This document shows, piece by piece, positions 57,917 to 64,000 of a DNA stretch of 64,000 nt; the first letter of the stretch is position 1; every line of letters begins with the position of its first letter. The notes beneath the pieces were generated by a model. It was given only the letters and a program-made list of their open reading frames with translations, was not told the DNA's origin and made no database searches. A program made the translations under genes and the position numbers. Origin of the DNA: JBFLVU01 sp037444825 (lineage in GTDB: Bacteria; Acidobacteriota; UBA4820; DSQY01); the NCBI GenBank assembly GCA_037444825.1, contig JBBILR010000004.1, positions 1-64,000 of the forward strand, read 5' to 3'.

Positions 57917-58962
57917 ACCGCCTCCTGGGGTCCCTGCCGGAACTGCGGCGGGCCGGTTGGGCCTGGTCGGTGACGGGAGGCCCCTCCGGCCCCCACCGGG
58001 GCTTCGGCGGGTGGGCCCTCTCCGAGCCCGAAGCCCTTCCGGTGGAGCCGGAGACCCTCTGGGACCTCGCCTCCCTCACCAAGCCGCTGGCCACGGCCCT
58101 CCTGGCCCTTCGGGCTTCCGACGCCGCAGGGTTGGACCTCGAGGAGCCCATTCCGGGGCTCTCCCCCCCCGCCACCCTGCTGGCCCTCCTTCGCCACGAG
58201 GGAGGCTTCCCCCCGTGGCTCCCCCTGTACGCCTTCGCCCGGGACCGGGCCGGGACGCTCCGGTGGCTTCTGCGGGAGGCCCCCCGCCGGGCCGACGGGC
58301 TTCCGGAGTACTCCTGCCCGGGCTACATCCTGGCGGGCCTCCTGGTGGAGGAGCGGCTGGGGGCCCCCCTTCCGGAACTCTTCCGGCGCTTCGTCGCCGG
58401 TCCCCTGGGGCTCGGCGGGGAGGAAGCCCTCTTCGCCCCACCCCATTCCCTCCGGAAGCGGACGGCGGCCACGGAGCTCTTTGGGGAGAGGGAGGCGGAG
58501 ATGGCCCGCCCCTATGGGGCGGCTCCTCCCCCCTTCCGGCGCGGCCTGGCCTGGGGGGAGGTCCACGACGGCAACGCCCGTTTCCTGGGGGGCGCCGCCG
58601 GCAACGCGGGCCTCTTCGCCACCCTCCGGGGGGTGGAGGTCCTCGCGTCGGCCTTTTTCCCTTCCAGGCGGTTCCTTTCCCCCCGAGCCCTGGCCTGGGC
58701 GTGGGAGAGTCCCCACCCCCGGGGGGGCGTCCGGAGGACCGCCGGCTGGAAGGGCGGAGGCTCGGAGGGATGGGCCGCCGGGGCCTTCCTTCCGGAGGGG
58801 GCCGTGGGCCACGAAGGCTTCACCGGGACGGCCGTGTACCTGGACCGCCGTGCGGAAAGGGCCTATATCTTGCTTACGAACCGGATCCACCCGGTGCACC
58901 CGGGCACCGATTTCGGCCCGGTTCGGGCGGCCTTCCTGGAGCGGGCGAGGACTCTTCCATGA
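57913..58962 (+). CDS. Beta-lactamase-fold serine hydrolase
   Basis: A 349-residue protein in the class C/AmpH-like serine hydrolase family. The catalytic SxxK is LASLTKPLATA (about 50-60). The usual Tyr-x-Asn is YSC in EYSCPGYILAG, and the third motif appears as GHEGFTGT. No signal peptide is seen. I chose the GTG at 57913 because it overlaps the previous stop (GTGA), as at several other junctions here; an ATG at 57886 is also possible. It could be an esterase, a peptidase or a cell-wall enzyme; the family alone does not decide. Confidence 0.82.
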   Translation: MNRLLGSLPELRRAGWAWSVTGGPSGPHRGFGGWALSEPEALPVEPETLWDLASLTKPLATALLALRASDAAGLDLEEPIPGLSPPATLLALLRHEGGFPPWLPLYAFARDRAGTLRWLLREAPRRADGLPEYSCPGYILAGLLVEERLGAPLPELFRRFVAGPLGLGGEEALFAPPHSLRKRTAATELFGEREAEMARPYGAAPPPFRRGLAWGEVHDGNARFLGGAAGNAGLFATLRGVEVLASAFFPSRRFLSPRALAWAWESPHPRGGVRRTAGWKGGGSEGWAAGAFLPEGAVGHEGFTGTAVYLDRRAERAYILLTNRIHPVHPGTDFGPVRAAFLERARTLP

Positions 58963-60038
58963 GGGGACTTCAACGGAAGGGCTACGGAACGAGCGACCGG
59001 GCCACCCAGGGATGGGCCTTCGCGGCGGCCCTTCTCCTCCACGGCCTGGTTCTTCTGGTGGCGGGTCACCAGTACGTGGTCTCCGCCTCCGACCCCACCC
59101 GCATGAACCAGGCGGCCCGCCAGCTTCCCAAGGTCGTCAACGGCAAGCCCGTCCGCTACGTCTACGTCCGGGACATGGTGCCCTCCCCCGAGCCGCCCCA
59201 GGACCCCACGCGCCTGTCGGACATGAACCGGCGGGGGGCCAGCCCCGACCCCCGGAAGGGGGATTCCCCGGACCCCACCTCCTTCGGGCGGAGCCCCGTC
59301 CGCCAGACGGGGGGGCCGGGGGAGGCGCCGGTGACCCGCCCCTCGGTGCCCCCTTCGCCGGGCTCCCTTCCCGCTGTCGTGCCGGTCCCCCCACCGGGAG
59401 GCGTCGTCGCCCGGCGCGAGGAGAGGGGCCGGCAAGGCCGGGAGAAGGGACCCGAGCGGAACACCGCCGCGAGGCCCCAGGCCGGAAAGGCCCAGGAAAC
59501 CCAGATGGGGAAACCGGCCACGGCCCCCGAGGGCCTTCCCCTCTCCGGGCCGCCGGAGGGGGGGAGCCGGGGGGTGCCGGAGGTGGGGGGGAGTCCCCCC
59601 GCGCCCGGCGCCTCGCCCCGGGGTCCGGGAATCGCCTCCCAGCTCCAGAAGATGATGGTGGGCTCCCTCCAAGGGGGCTACGCCAACCCCAACGCCAGCC
59701 GCCTCAACTCCGGCGCCCTCTCCTTCGACACCGCCGCCTGGGACCTGGGGCCCTACGCGAGGCAGGTCCAGGAGAAGGTGGAGAGCAACTGGCGCATCCC
59801 CGGCGCCCAGGAGGTCCTCCGCCAGAAGGGCTGGGTGGCCATCCGCTTCACCATCCAGAAGAACGGCGCCATCACCGACCTGGCGCTGGAGCGCCCCTCG
59901 GGGATCCCCTCCTACGACCAGGCGGCCCTCAACGCCCTGATCTCCTCCAACCCCCTCCCCCCCCTCCCACCGGAGGTGACCGCCCCCTCCCTGGGGGCCC
60001 TCTTCCGCTTCTTCTACAACCTGCCCCCCGGGGATTGA
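58959..60038 (+). CDS. TonB C-terminal-domain protein
   Basis: A 359-residue protein with one N-terminal membrane helix (about 22-45, AFAAALLLHGLVLLVAGH), a long Pro/Gly/Arg-rich periplasm-spanning linker (about 80-255) and a TonB-like C-terminal domain (about 270-355, VESNWRIPGAQEVLRQKGWV...ALERPSGIPSYDQAALNAL; given here in pieces). TonB proteins transmit proton-motive force to outer-membrane transporters. No exbB or exbD is adjacent. The ATG overlaps the hydrolase stop, and an intrinsic terminator follows at 60128. Confidence 0.87.
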   Translation: MRGLQRKGYGTSDRATQGWAFAAALLLHGLVLLVAGHQYVVSASDPTRMNQAARQLPKVVNGKPVRYVYVRDMVPSPEPPQDPTRLSDMNRRGASPDPRKGDSPDPTSFGRSPVRQTGGPGEAPVTRPSVPPSPGSLPAVVPVPPPGGVVARREERGRQGREKGPERNTAARPQAGKAQETQMGKPATAPEGLPLSGPPEGGSRGVPEVGGSPPAPGASPRGPGIASQLQKMMVGSLQGGYANPNASRLNSGALSFDTAAWDLGPYARQVQEKVESNWRIPGAQEVLRQKGWVAIRFTIQKNGAITDLALERPSGIPSYDQAALNALISSNPLPPLPPEVTAPSLGALFRFFYNLPPGD

Positions 60039-60070
60039 CCGGGAGACGCCGGCGTCCCCCTCCCCGTTCC

Positions 60071-60085
60071 TGGCAAGATTCTTGC
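60071..60085 (+). promoter_or_regulatory. Sigma-54 promoter of candidate small RNA 1
   Basis: CTGGCAAGATTCTTGCA (from 60070): GG (60072-60073) and GC (60084-60085) are 10 nt apart, in agreement with the -24/-12 consensus. It lies 33 nt downstream of the TonB gene stop. Predicted start is about 60097. Confidence 0.72.
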
Positions 60086-60096
60086 AAGTGGATCGG

Positions 60097-60152
60097 TGTC
60101 CTCATACCCCCCTCCATTCCTCTCGTGGCCCCGCAAGGGGCTCTTCTTTTTT
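60097..60152 (+). ncRNA. Candidate sigma-54-dependent small RNA 1 (about 55 nt)
   Basis: From the predicted sigma-54 start to the terminator U-tract is only about 55 nt, with no room for a protein. The 5' part is single-stranded and C/U-rich (ATACCCCCCTCCATTCCTCT), containing CCTCC, complementary to Shine-Dalgarno sequences. The only hairpin is the terminator. Candidate RNA 2 downstream has the same layout and a related C/U-rich core. No expression evidence is available from sequence alone. Confidence 0.5.
60128..60152 (+). terminator. Intrinsic terminator with GCAA loop
   Basis: GCCCC, GCAA, GGGGC (60128-60141) followed by TCTTCTTTTTT. It would end both the TonB operon and the candidate small RNA 1. 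Confidence 0.82.
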
Positions 60153-60190
60153 GAGGGGAGCCCGGGTTGTGTCCCATGGGTCTCACTGTG

Positions 60191-60290
60191 GCGGTCCGGG
60201 GTTACAGAGGGTGGGGAGCCCTCCGGTGCCGGACCCGGCCGAGGGACCCGGTCTCCGGCCTTTGGTTCCGTCCCCTCGCCTCCCGGACCG
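60191..60290 (+). ncRNA. Possible three-way-junction structured RNA
   Basis: A closing stem pairs CGGTCCGGG (60192-60200) with CCCGGACCG (60282-60290). Inside are two hairpins: GAGGG/CCCTC (60207-60211 with 60219-60223) and GCCGGA/TCCGGC (60228-60233 with 60254-60259), the latter extended by CCGG/CCGG. No promoter is obvious. In such GC-rich DNA, chance pairing is a real alternative. Confidence 0.25.
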
Positions 60291-60362
60291 TGCCGGAAGG
60301 GGGGGCGTCGGCGAATCCTGCCATATCGGCGCGGTGAACCCCCGAAAAAGGGCCTCCGTGGC

Positions 60363-60379
60363 TGGCACGAGCCTTGCTT
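60363..60379 (+). promoter_or_regulatory. Sigma-54 promoter of candidate small RNA 2
   Basis: CTGGCACGAGCCTTGCTT (from 60362) matches the consensus TGGCACG-N4-TTGCT exactly, with GG (60364-60365) and GC (60376-60377) 10 nt apart. Predicted start is about 60389. Confidence 0.8.
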
Positions 60380-60388
60380 GAATCTCGG

Positions 60389-60450
60389 CATTGCCTAACC
60401 CCCTCCCTTCCCTCCGCGGGGGCCCTTCGGGGCCCCCGCCCTTTCTTTCC
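60389..60450 (+). ncRNA. Candidate sigma-54-dependent small RNA 2 (about 60 nt)
   Basis: Between the predicted start and the terminator lies a C/U-rich stretch (CTAACCCCCTCCCTTCCCTC) with two CCTCC-type anti-Shine-Dalgarno motifs, similar to that in RNA 1. It is followed at once by a 10-bp UUCG-capped terminator hairpin. The MFS gene start is about 70 nt beyond the terminator, so the transcript is unlikely to be only that gene's leader. Confidence 0.52.
60416..60450 (+). terminator. Intrinsic terminator with UUCG loop
   Basis: GCGGGGGCCC (60416-60425), TTCG, GGGCCCCCGC (60430-60439) is a perfect 10-bp stem, followed by CCTTTCTTTCC. The tail is U-rich but interrupted. Confidence 0.75.
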
Positions 60451-60518
60451 CTCCAAGGCGCAGGGGTGTACACTGTGCCGCCTCGCCGGCATGGCCCCGG
60501 CCCTTGGAAAGGCGGACC

Positions 60519-61748
60519 GTGAAGCCCAAGAACCCCCTCGTCCTGGTCTTCCTCATCACCTTCATCGACCTCATGGGCTTCGGCATCGTCATCCCGCTCC
60601 TGCCCCTCTACGGAAAGACCTACAACCCTTCCCCCTGGGCCTTTGGCCTCCTCATGGCCTCCTACTCGCTGATGCAGTTCCTTTTCGCGCCGGTCATGGG
60701 ACGGATCTCCGACCACTTCGGCCGAAGGCCGGTTCTCCTGCTCTCCCTGGCGGGAACGGTGGCGGGGTACCTCCTCTTTGCCCTCCAGGACTCCCTCGCC
60801 GGGCTTTTCCTGTCGCGGACCGTGGGGGGCGTCATGGGGGCCAACGTCTCCACCGCCCAGGCGGTCATCGCCGACGTCACCGGCCCCGAGGAACGGGCCC
60901 GGGGGATGGGGCTCGTGGGGGCCGCCTTCGGACTCGGCTTCATCCTGGGGCCGGCCATCGGAGGAGCCTCCTACCGGCTGGGGCCGAGGTTTCCCGGCCT
61001 CTTCGCCGCCGGGCTGTCGGGGGCGGCTCTCCTCTTGGCCCTGCTCACCCTCCCGGAGACCTGGACCCCCGAGCGGCGGGCGCAGGCCCCCGCCTCCCGG
61101 AGGGGGTGGTTTTCGCTGTCCGCCCTGAGGCGGGCCCTCGCCCACCGGGAGGTCGGCGCCATCCTTCTCCTCTTCTTCCTCGCCACCTTCGCCTTCTCCA
61201 ATTTCGAAGCCACCTTCGCCCTCCTCCTGCAGGGGCGCTTCGGCCTTTCCATGGCCGGCGTGGCCTACCTCTTCGTTTTCTTGGGGATCCTCGCCGCCGT
61301 CGTCCAGGGGGGGCTGGTGGGGCGGCTGGCGCGCCGGTACGGGGAACGGAAGTTGGTGGTCGCCGGGGCCCTCCTCCTGCTCCCGGCCTACGCCGCCCTC
61401 ACCCGCGTGGCCACGTTGCCCCGCCTGGCGGCTCTTCTGGCCTTCCTGGCCCTGGGGGCGGGGCTCACGGGCCCCTCCCTCTCCTCCCTCGTCTCCCGCC
61501 TCTCCGCGGAGGACGAGCAGGGGGGCGTCCTGGGGCTCTACCAGTCCATGGCGTCCCTGGCGCGGATTATCGGGCCCTTTTGGGGGGTCTTCGCCTTCGA
61601 GCGCTTCGGGCAGGAGGCGCCGTACTGGACCGCCGCCGCGACGGGGGCGGGGGTGGCGGCCCGGGCGCGTCGGCTGGCCGGGGGGGGGACCGCGGCGGCC
61701 GCCGGGGCGGACCCGGCGGGCGAGGCGGGGGTCAGCCGTCCTGGTTGA
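60519..61748 (+). CDS. Major facilitator superfamily transporter (TetA/DHA-like)
   Basis: A 409-residue transporter starting at the GTG at 60519 behind GGAAAGGCGG. Eleven membrane helices are clear. Motif A (GRISDHFGRRPVLL) follows helix 2, and FIDLMGFGIVIPLLPLYG opens the protein, as in drug/proton antiporters of the TetA group. The last expected helix is weak: the C-terminus (about 375-409) is Ala/Gly/Arg-rich and ends inside the overlapping convergent ferritin gene. A nearby run of eight Gs could hide an indel, but no other frame restores a good helix. The substrate is unknown. Confidence 0.83.
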   Translation: MKPKNPLVLVFLITFIDLMGFGIVIPLLPLYGKTYNPSPWAFGLLMASYSLMQFLFAPVMGRISDHFGRRPVLLLSLAGTVAGYLLFALQDSLAGLFLSRTVGGVMGANVSTAQAVIADVTGPEERARGMGLVGAAFGLGFILGPAIGGASYRLGPRFPGLFAAGLSGAALLLALLTLPETWTPERRAQAPASRRGWFSLSALRRALAHREVGAILLLFFLATFAFSNFEATFALLLQGRFGLSMAGVAYLFVFLGILAAVVQGGLVGRLARRYGERKLVVAGALLLLPAYAALTRVATLPRLAALLAFLALGAGLTGPSLSSLVSRLSAEDEQGGVLGLYQSMASLARIIGPFWGVFAFERFGQEAPYWTAAATGAGVAARARRLAGGGTAAAAGADPAGEAGVSRPG

Positions 61749-62241
61749 ACTCCTGGAAGTCGAAGAAGTAGCCGGTTCGGGTGACGGCGTCGGTCTCCGC
61801 CTGCACCAGGGCCGTGTGGCCGTCCTCGATGTCCAGGAAGCGCTGGAACATCTCCCGGGCCTCCCGCTCTTCCAGGGAGGCCACCAGGCTCCGGTAGAAG
61901 GCGGTCACCTCGTCTTCCAGCCGGAGGGCGGCGTGGAGGCGCCGCACGTCGTCCTCCGGGGCCCCCTTGGCCGAGCCTCCCCGAAGGAGGGCCATCCCCT
62001 TGGCCAGGAAGTCCTTGGAGGGGAGGACCGTTTCCAGGGGCTTCCCCGAGAGGGCCCCGGCGGTTTTCCACTCGGCCAGCCGGGACTTGAGGTAGTCCAC
62101 GTGGCCCTGTTCCTCCCGGGCCAGCAGGGCGAAAAACTCCTTCCCCTTGGCGTCGGCGCACTCCCGGGAGGCCAGGGCGTAGTGGTCCCGCACCTTTTGC
62201 TCGTACTCCAGCGCCGTGACGATGGCTTCCTCGACGGTCAT
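61732..62241 (-). CDS. Ferritin-like diiron protein (rubrerythrin-type, no rubredoxin domain)
   Basis: A 169-residue four-helix protein. Helix 1 has EAIVTALEYEQKVRDHY, helix 2 REEQGHVDYL, helix 3 RLEDEVTAFYRSL and helix 4 DIEDGHTALVQAE, giving the paired E and ExxH ligands of a diiron site. It probably detoxifies peroxide or stores iron. The ATG at 62239-62241 follows a GGGGTGA ribosome site. Its 3' end overlaps that of the MFS gene by 17 nt. Confidence 0.87.
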   Translation of the reverse strand: MTVEEAIVTALEYEQKVRDHYALASRECADAKGKEFFALLAREEQGHVDYLKSRLAEWKTAGALSGKPLETVLPSKDFLAKGMALLRGGSAKGAPEDDVRRLHAALRLEDEVTAFYRSLVASLEEREAREMFQRFLDIEDGHTALVQAETDAVTRTGYFFDFQEFNQDG

Positions 62242-62365
62242 GGTCACCCCCCATCGGTGTCCGGCCGCCCCCCTCTGGAGGCGGCCTCCGCCTGTGCCGG
62301 CGAAGGCCCTACCCTAGCCCACCGGGGGCCTCCTGTCAACGGCCGGGGCGCGGAAATCCTTCACC

Positions 62366-62394
62366 TTGACAGGCCGGGCCGGAGGTTGTATCAT
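62366..62394 (+). promoter_or_regulatory. Strong sigma-70 promoter of rpsT
   Basis: Consensus TTGACA (62366-62371), a 17-nt spacer and TATCAT (62389-62394). The start codon is 27 nt downstream. Confidence 0.85.
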
Positions 62395-62420
62395 CACCCT
62401 CTGTTTCGTTGGAGGAACGC

Positions 62421-62690
62421 GTGGCGAACCATGCATCGGCGATCAAGCGAGCGAAGCAGAACGAAAAGCGGCGGCTCCGGAACCGCGTGGCCATGAGCGA
62501 GATGCGGACGGCCATCAAGAAGTTCCGGGCGCTGGTGGCGGAGAAGCGCCGGGACGACGCCCTCCACAGCCTTCCCCGGGTCTACGCCCTCATCGACCGC
62601 ACCCGGAAGAAGGGGGTCATCCACGCCGGCACCGCCGCCCGGTACAAGTCCCGCCTCGCCCGCGTGCTGAACACCCTCGGCGGAAACTGA
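62421..62690 (+). CDS. rpsT: Ribosomal protein S20
   Basis: An 89-residue basic protein, the normal length, beginning VANHASAIKRAKQNEKRRLR, the S20 signature. I chose the GTG at 62421 because GGAGG (62411-62415) is well placed and homologs start with (M)ANHxSA. It binds 16S rRNA in the small ribosomal subunit. It is a single-gene unit with a strong promoter and a terminator. Confidence 0.96.
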   Translation: MANHASAIKRAKQNEKRRLRNRVAMSEMRTAIKKFRALVAEKRRDDALHSLPRVYALIDRTRKKGVIHAGTAARYKSRLARVLNTLGGN

Positions 62691-62712
62691 GCCGATTCCT
62701 CTCGTTCGTCCC

Positions 62713-62744
62713 CGCCGGGGAGGGCCTGAAGGCCCTCCCCGGCG
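62713..62744 (+). terminator. Intrinsic terminator of rpsT
   Basis: A perfect 14-bp stem from CGCCGGGGAGGGCC (62713-62726) through loop TGAA to its complement (62731-62744), then TCTTGTAT. Confidence 0.85.
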
Positions 62745-62787
62745 TCTTGTATCCCCCCCGGGGGGAGCCCGGCCCGGAGCGGGGCGT

Positions 62788-62793
62788 TATATT
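62788..62793 (+). promoter_or_regulatory. Putative -10 element of nadA
   Basis: TATATT stands out in GC-rich surroundings 19 nt upstream of the nadA ATG. No good -35 hexamer is visible. Confidence 0.35.
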
Positions 62794-62811
62794 TGCGAAA
62801 GGAGGCACCCC

Positions 62812-63777
62812 ATGGCCGAGTCGGCCCCACGGGAAATCCAGCGGGAGATCCGGGAATGGGCCCGCCGTCGGAACGCGGTGATCCTGGCCCACAACTACCA
62901 GGTGGGCCCGGTGCAGGACGTGGCGGATTTCGTGGGGGATTCCCTGGGGCTCTCCCAGCAGGCCGCCGCCTCCTCGGCCGACGTCATCGTCTTCTGCGGG
63001 GTCCACTTCATGGCGGAGACGGCCAGCATCCTCTGCCCGAAGAAGACCGTCCTCCTCCCGGACCTGGAGGCCGGCTGTTCCCTCTCCGACACCCTCACCG
63101 CCGAACAGCTCCGCGTCTGGAAGGCGCGGTACCCCGACGCCGTGGTGGTGACCTACGTGAACACCTCCGCCGCCGTGAAGGCCCTCTCGGACTACTGCTG
63201 CACCTCCTCCAACGCCGTGGAGGTGGTGCGGAGCATCCCCGCGGAGAAGGAGATCCTCTTCGGGCCCGACATGTTCCTGGGGGCCTACGTCTCCCGCGTC
63301 ACCGGCCGGAAGAACCTCCGCCTCTGGGCCGGGGAGTGCCACGTCCACGCCGCCGTGCGCCCCGAGGACGTGGAAAAGGCCCGGGCGGCCCACCCGGGGG
63401 CGGATTTCCTCATCCACCCGGAGTGCGGGTGCGTCACCTCCTGCATGGTCTACCTGAAGGACCGCGACGTCGAAGGGCGCGACGCCTACATCTTCTCCAC
63501 CGAGGGGATGGTGGGCCACGTGAAGCGCTCGCCCAAGGGGGAGTTCGTGGTGGCCACGGAGACGGGGATCCTCCACCGGATGCGGAAGGAGGCCCCCGGC
63601 AAGACCTTTCACCCCGTCAGCGAGGCCATGGAGTGCAAATACATGAAGACCGTCACCCTGGAGAAGGTCTTGAGGTCCCTCCGGGACCTCGTCCACGAAG
63701 TGAAGGTGGACCCGGAGACGGCGGAACGGGCCCGCCTGCCCATCGAGCGGATGCTCGCCATCGGCCGCAAGGACTGA
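62812..63777 (+). CDS. nadA: Quinolinate synthase A
   Basis: A 321-residue NadA. It has the substrate-binding ILAHNYQ and HFMAETA segments and the three cluster cysteines in LEAGCSLSD, AGECHVHAAV and MECKYMKTVTLEKVL. HPECGCVTSC supplies further conserved cysteines. It condenses iminoaspartate with dihydroxyacetone phosphate to quinolinate for NAD synthesis, using an oxygen-sensitive [4Fe-4S] cluster. The AAAGGAGG ribosome site is strong. nadB and nadC are not in the window. Confidence 0.96.
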   Translation: MAESAPREIQREIREWARRRNAVILAHNYQVGPVQDVADFVGDSLGLSQQAAASSADVIVFCGVHFMAETASILCPKKTVLLPDLEAGCSLSDTLTAEQLRVWKARYPDAVVVTYVNTSAAVKALSDYCCTSSNAVEVVRSIPAEKEILFGPDMFLGAYVSRVTGRKNLRLWAGECHVHAAVRPEDVEKARAAHPGADFLIHPECGCVTSCMVYLKDRDVEGRDAYIFSTEGMVGHVKRSPKGEFVVATETGILHRMRKEAPGKTFHPVSEAMECKYMKTVTLEKVLRSLRDLVHEVKVDPETAERARLPIERMLAIGRKD

Positions 63778-63782
63778 TTCCC

Positions 63783-64000
63783 GTGGCGGCGTCCCCCGGC
63801 GGCGCCGGCCGCCCCCTCCCCCTTCTCCCCTCCCCCTCCTGCTCCGCGCCGGTCCGGGGCGGCCTCACCGACCGGGAGGTCCGCCTGCTTCTCGAGATGC
63901 GCCGGCTCCAGGAGGCGTTGAAGGAGGCCCCGCCCCCCCTTCGGCGGGAACTCCTCGAACGCCGGGCCTCCCTGAAGCAAGAACGGGAGGAGGCCCGGCG
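63783..64000 (+). CDS. Start of an unidentified gene, cut by the window end
   Basis: A frame opening with GTG at 63783, 5 nt after the nadA stop, stays open to the window edge (72 codons). It begins with a Pro/Gly-rich stretch and continues as a charged helix (LTDREVRLLLEMRRLQEALK) that looks like a coiled coil. No strong ribosome site is visible. It is not recognisable from this part; an alternative start is the ATG at 63897. Confidence 0.45.
   Translation, partial: MAASPGGAGRPLPLLPSPSCSAPVRGGLTDREVRLLLEMRRLQEALKEAPPPLRRELLERRASLKQEREEAR

Noticed and set aside
60191..60290. Structured segment as a tRNA
   Set aside because: No 7-bp acceptor, anticodon arm or T-loop consensus in the right order; the closing helix is 9 bp.
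60491..60519. ATG at 60491 or TTG at 60504 as the MFS start
   Set aside because: The ATG is out of frame. The TTG overlaps the purine-rich ribosome site that serves the GTG at 60519.
1..64000. CRISPR arrays, insertion sequences, prophage genes, tRNA or rRNA genes
   Set aside because: None were seen: no regularly spaced repeats, transposase motifs, integrases, or tRNA cloverleaf signatures.

Overview
This is a very GC-rich chromosomal segment of a diderm (Gram-negative) bacterium. Lipid A genes (lpxD, fabZ, lpxA), bamA, skp, lolCD and a TonB-type protein prove an LPS-type outer membrane. Large multiheme cytochromes, NrfD-type quinol modules, a rubrerythrin-like ferritin and sigma-54 regulation suggest an anaerobic or metal/quinone-respiring lifestyle. 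The gene mix, including a ClpC-like ATPase in an outer-membrane operon and an oxidoreductase after lpxA, is compatible with Acidobacteriota (Holophagae/Geothrix-like) or a related deep lineage. That placement is inference. A 100-N gap at 33526..33625 flanked by exactly identical 55-mers shows the window comes from a de Bruijn-type draft assembly.

Layout. 1-3277 (minus): a radical SAM/SPASM enzyme with a PqqD-like N-terminus, cut by the window edge, coupled to a membrane protein ending in a Cys-Ala repeat tail and to a small zinc-ribbon membrane protein. 3455-9878: three sensor histidine kinases in tandem. 9933-11616: ftsX and ftsE, divergent rather than in one operon. 11694-18766: a seven-gene respiratory locus with 13-, 4- and 4-heme cytochromes and two ferredoxin/NrfD pairs but no catalytic subunit. 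18862-33094: eno-ftsB-comF, a short-chain dehydrogenase, a lipoprotein, an M24 peptidase, a thioesterase, smc, a BatD/BatE-like fusion, a degenerate metallopeptidase-like TPR protein, a UPF0200-like kinase and an RluA-type pseudouridine synthase. 33148-35507 (minus): a secreted RCC1/PKD protein holding the assembly gap. 35711-38886: a 35-residue membrane protein, a PutP-type symporter and an FHA-GAF-adenylate cyclase, with a CRP-like palindrome upstream. 38887-39330: an AT-richer stretch with only a doubtful small ORF. 39331-40846 (minus): DedA and an FKBP isomerase. 40991-45713: pabB, sixA, a sigma-54 activator behind its own sigma-54-type promoter, and an HtrA protease.

45926-60038 is a long envelope-biogenesis operon: lysS, lolC, lolD, clpC-like, bamA, skp, lpxD, fabZ, lpxA, a Gfo/Idh oxidoreductase, a serine hydrolase and a TonB protein. 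It starts at a near-consensus sigma-70 promoter and has an internal extended -10 promoter before clpC. 60039-60518 has no protein gene. It holds two canonical sigma-54 (-24/-12) promoters, each followed within about 60 nt by an intrinsic terminator, so each should make a small C/U-rich RNA with CCUCC motifs. A possible three-way-junction RNA lies between them. These two candidate RNAs are the most novel element here. The window ends with an MFS transporter, a ferritin-like protein, rpsT, nadA and the start of an unknown gene.

All assignments come from reading the sequence by eye. No database search or folding program was run, and residue positions are approximate unless a single residue is named.
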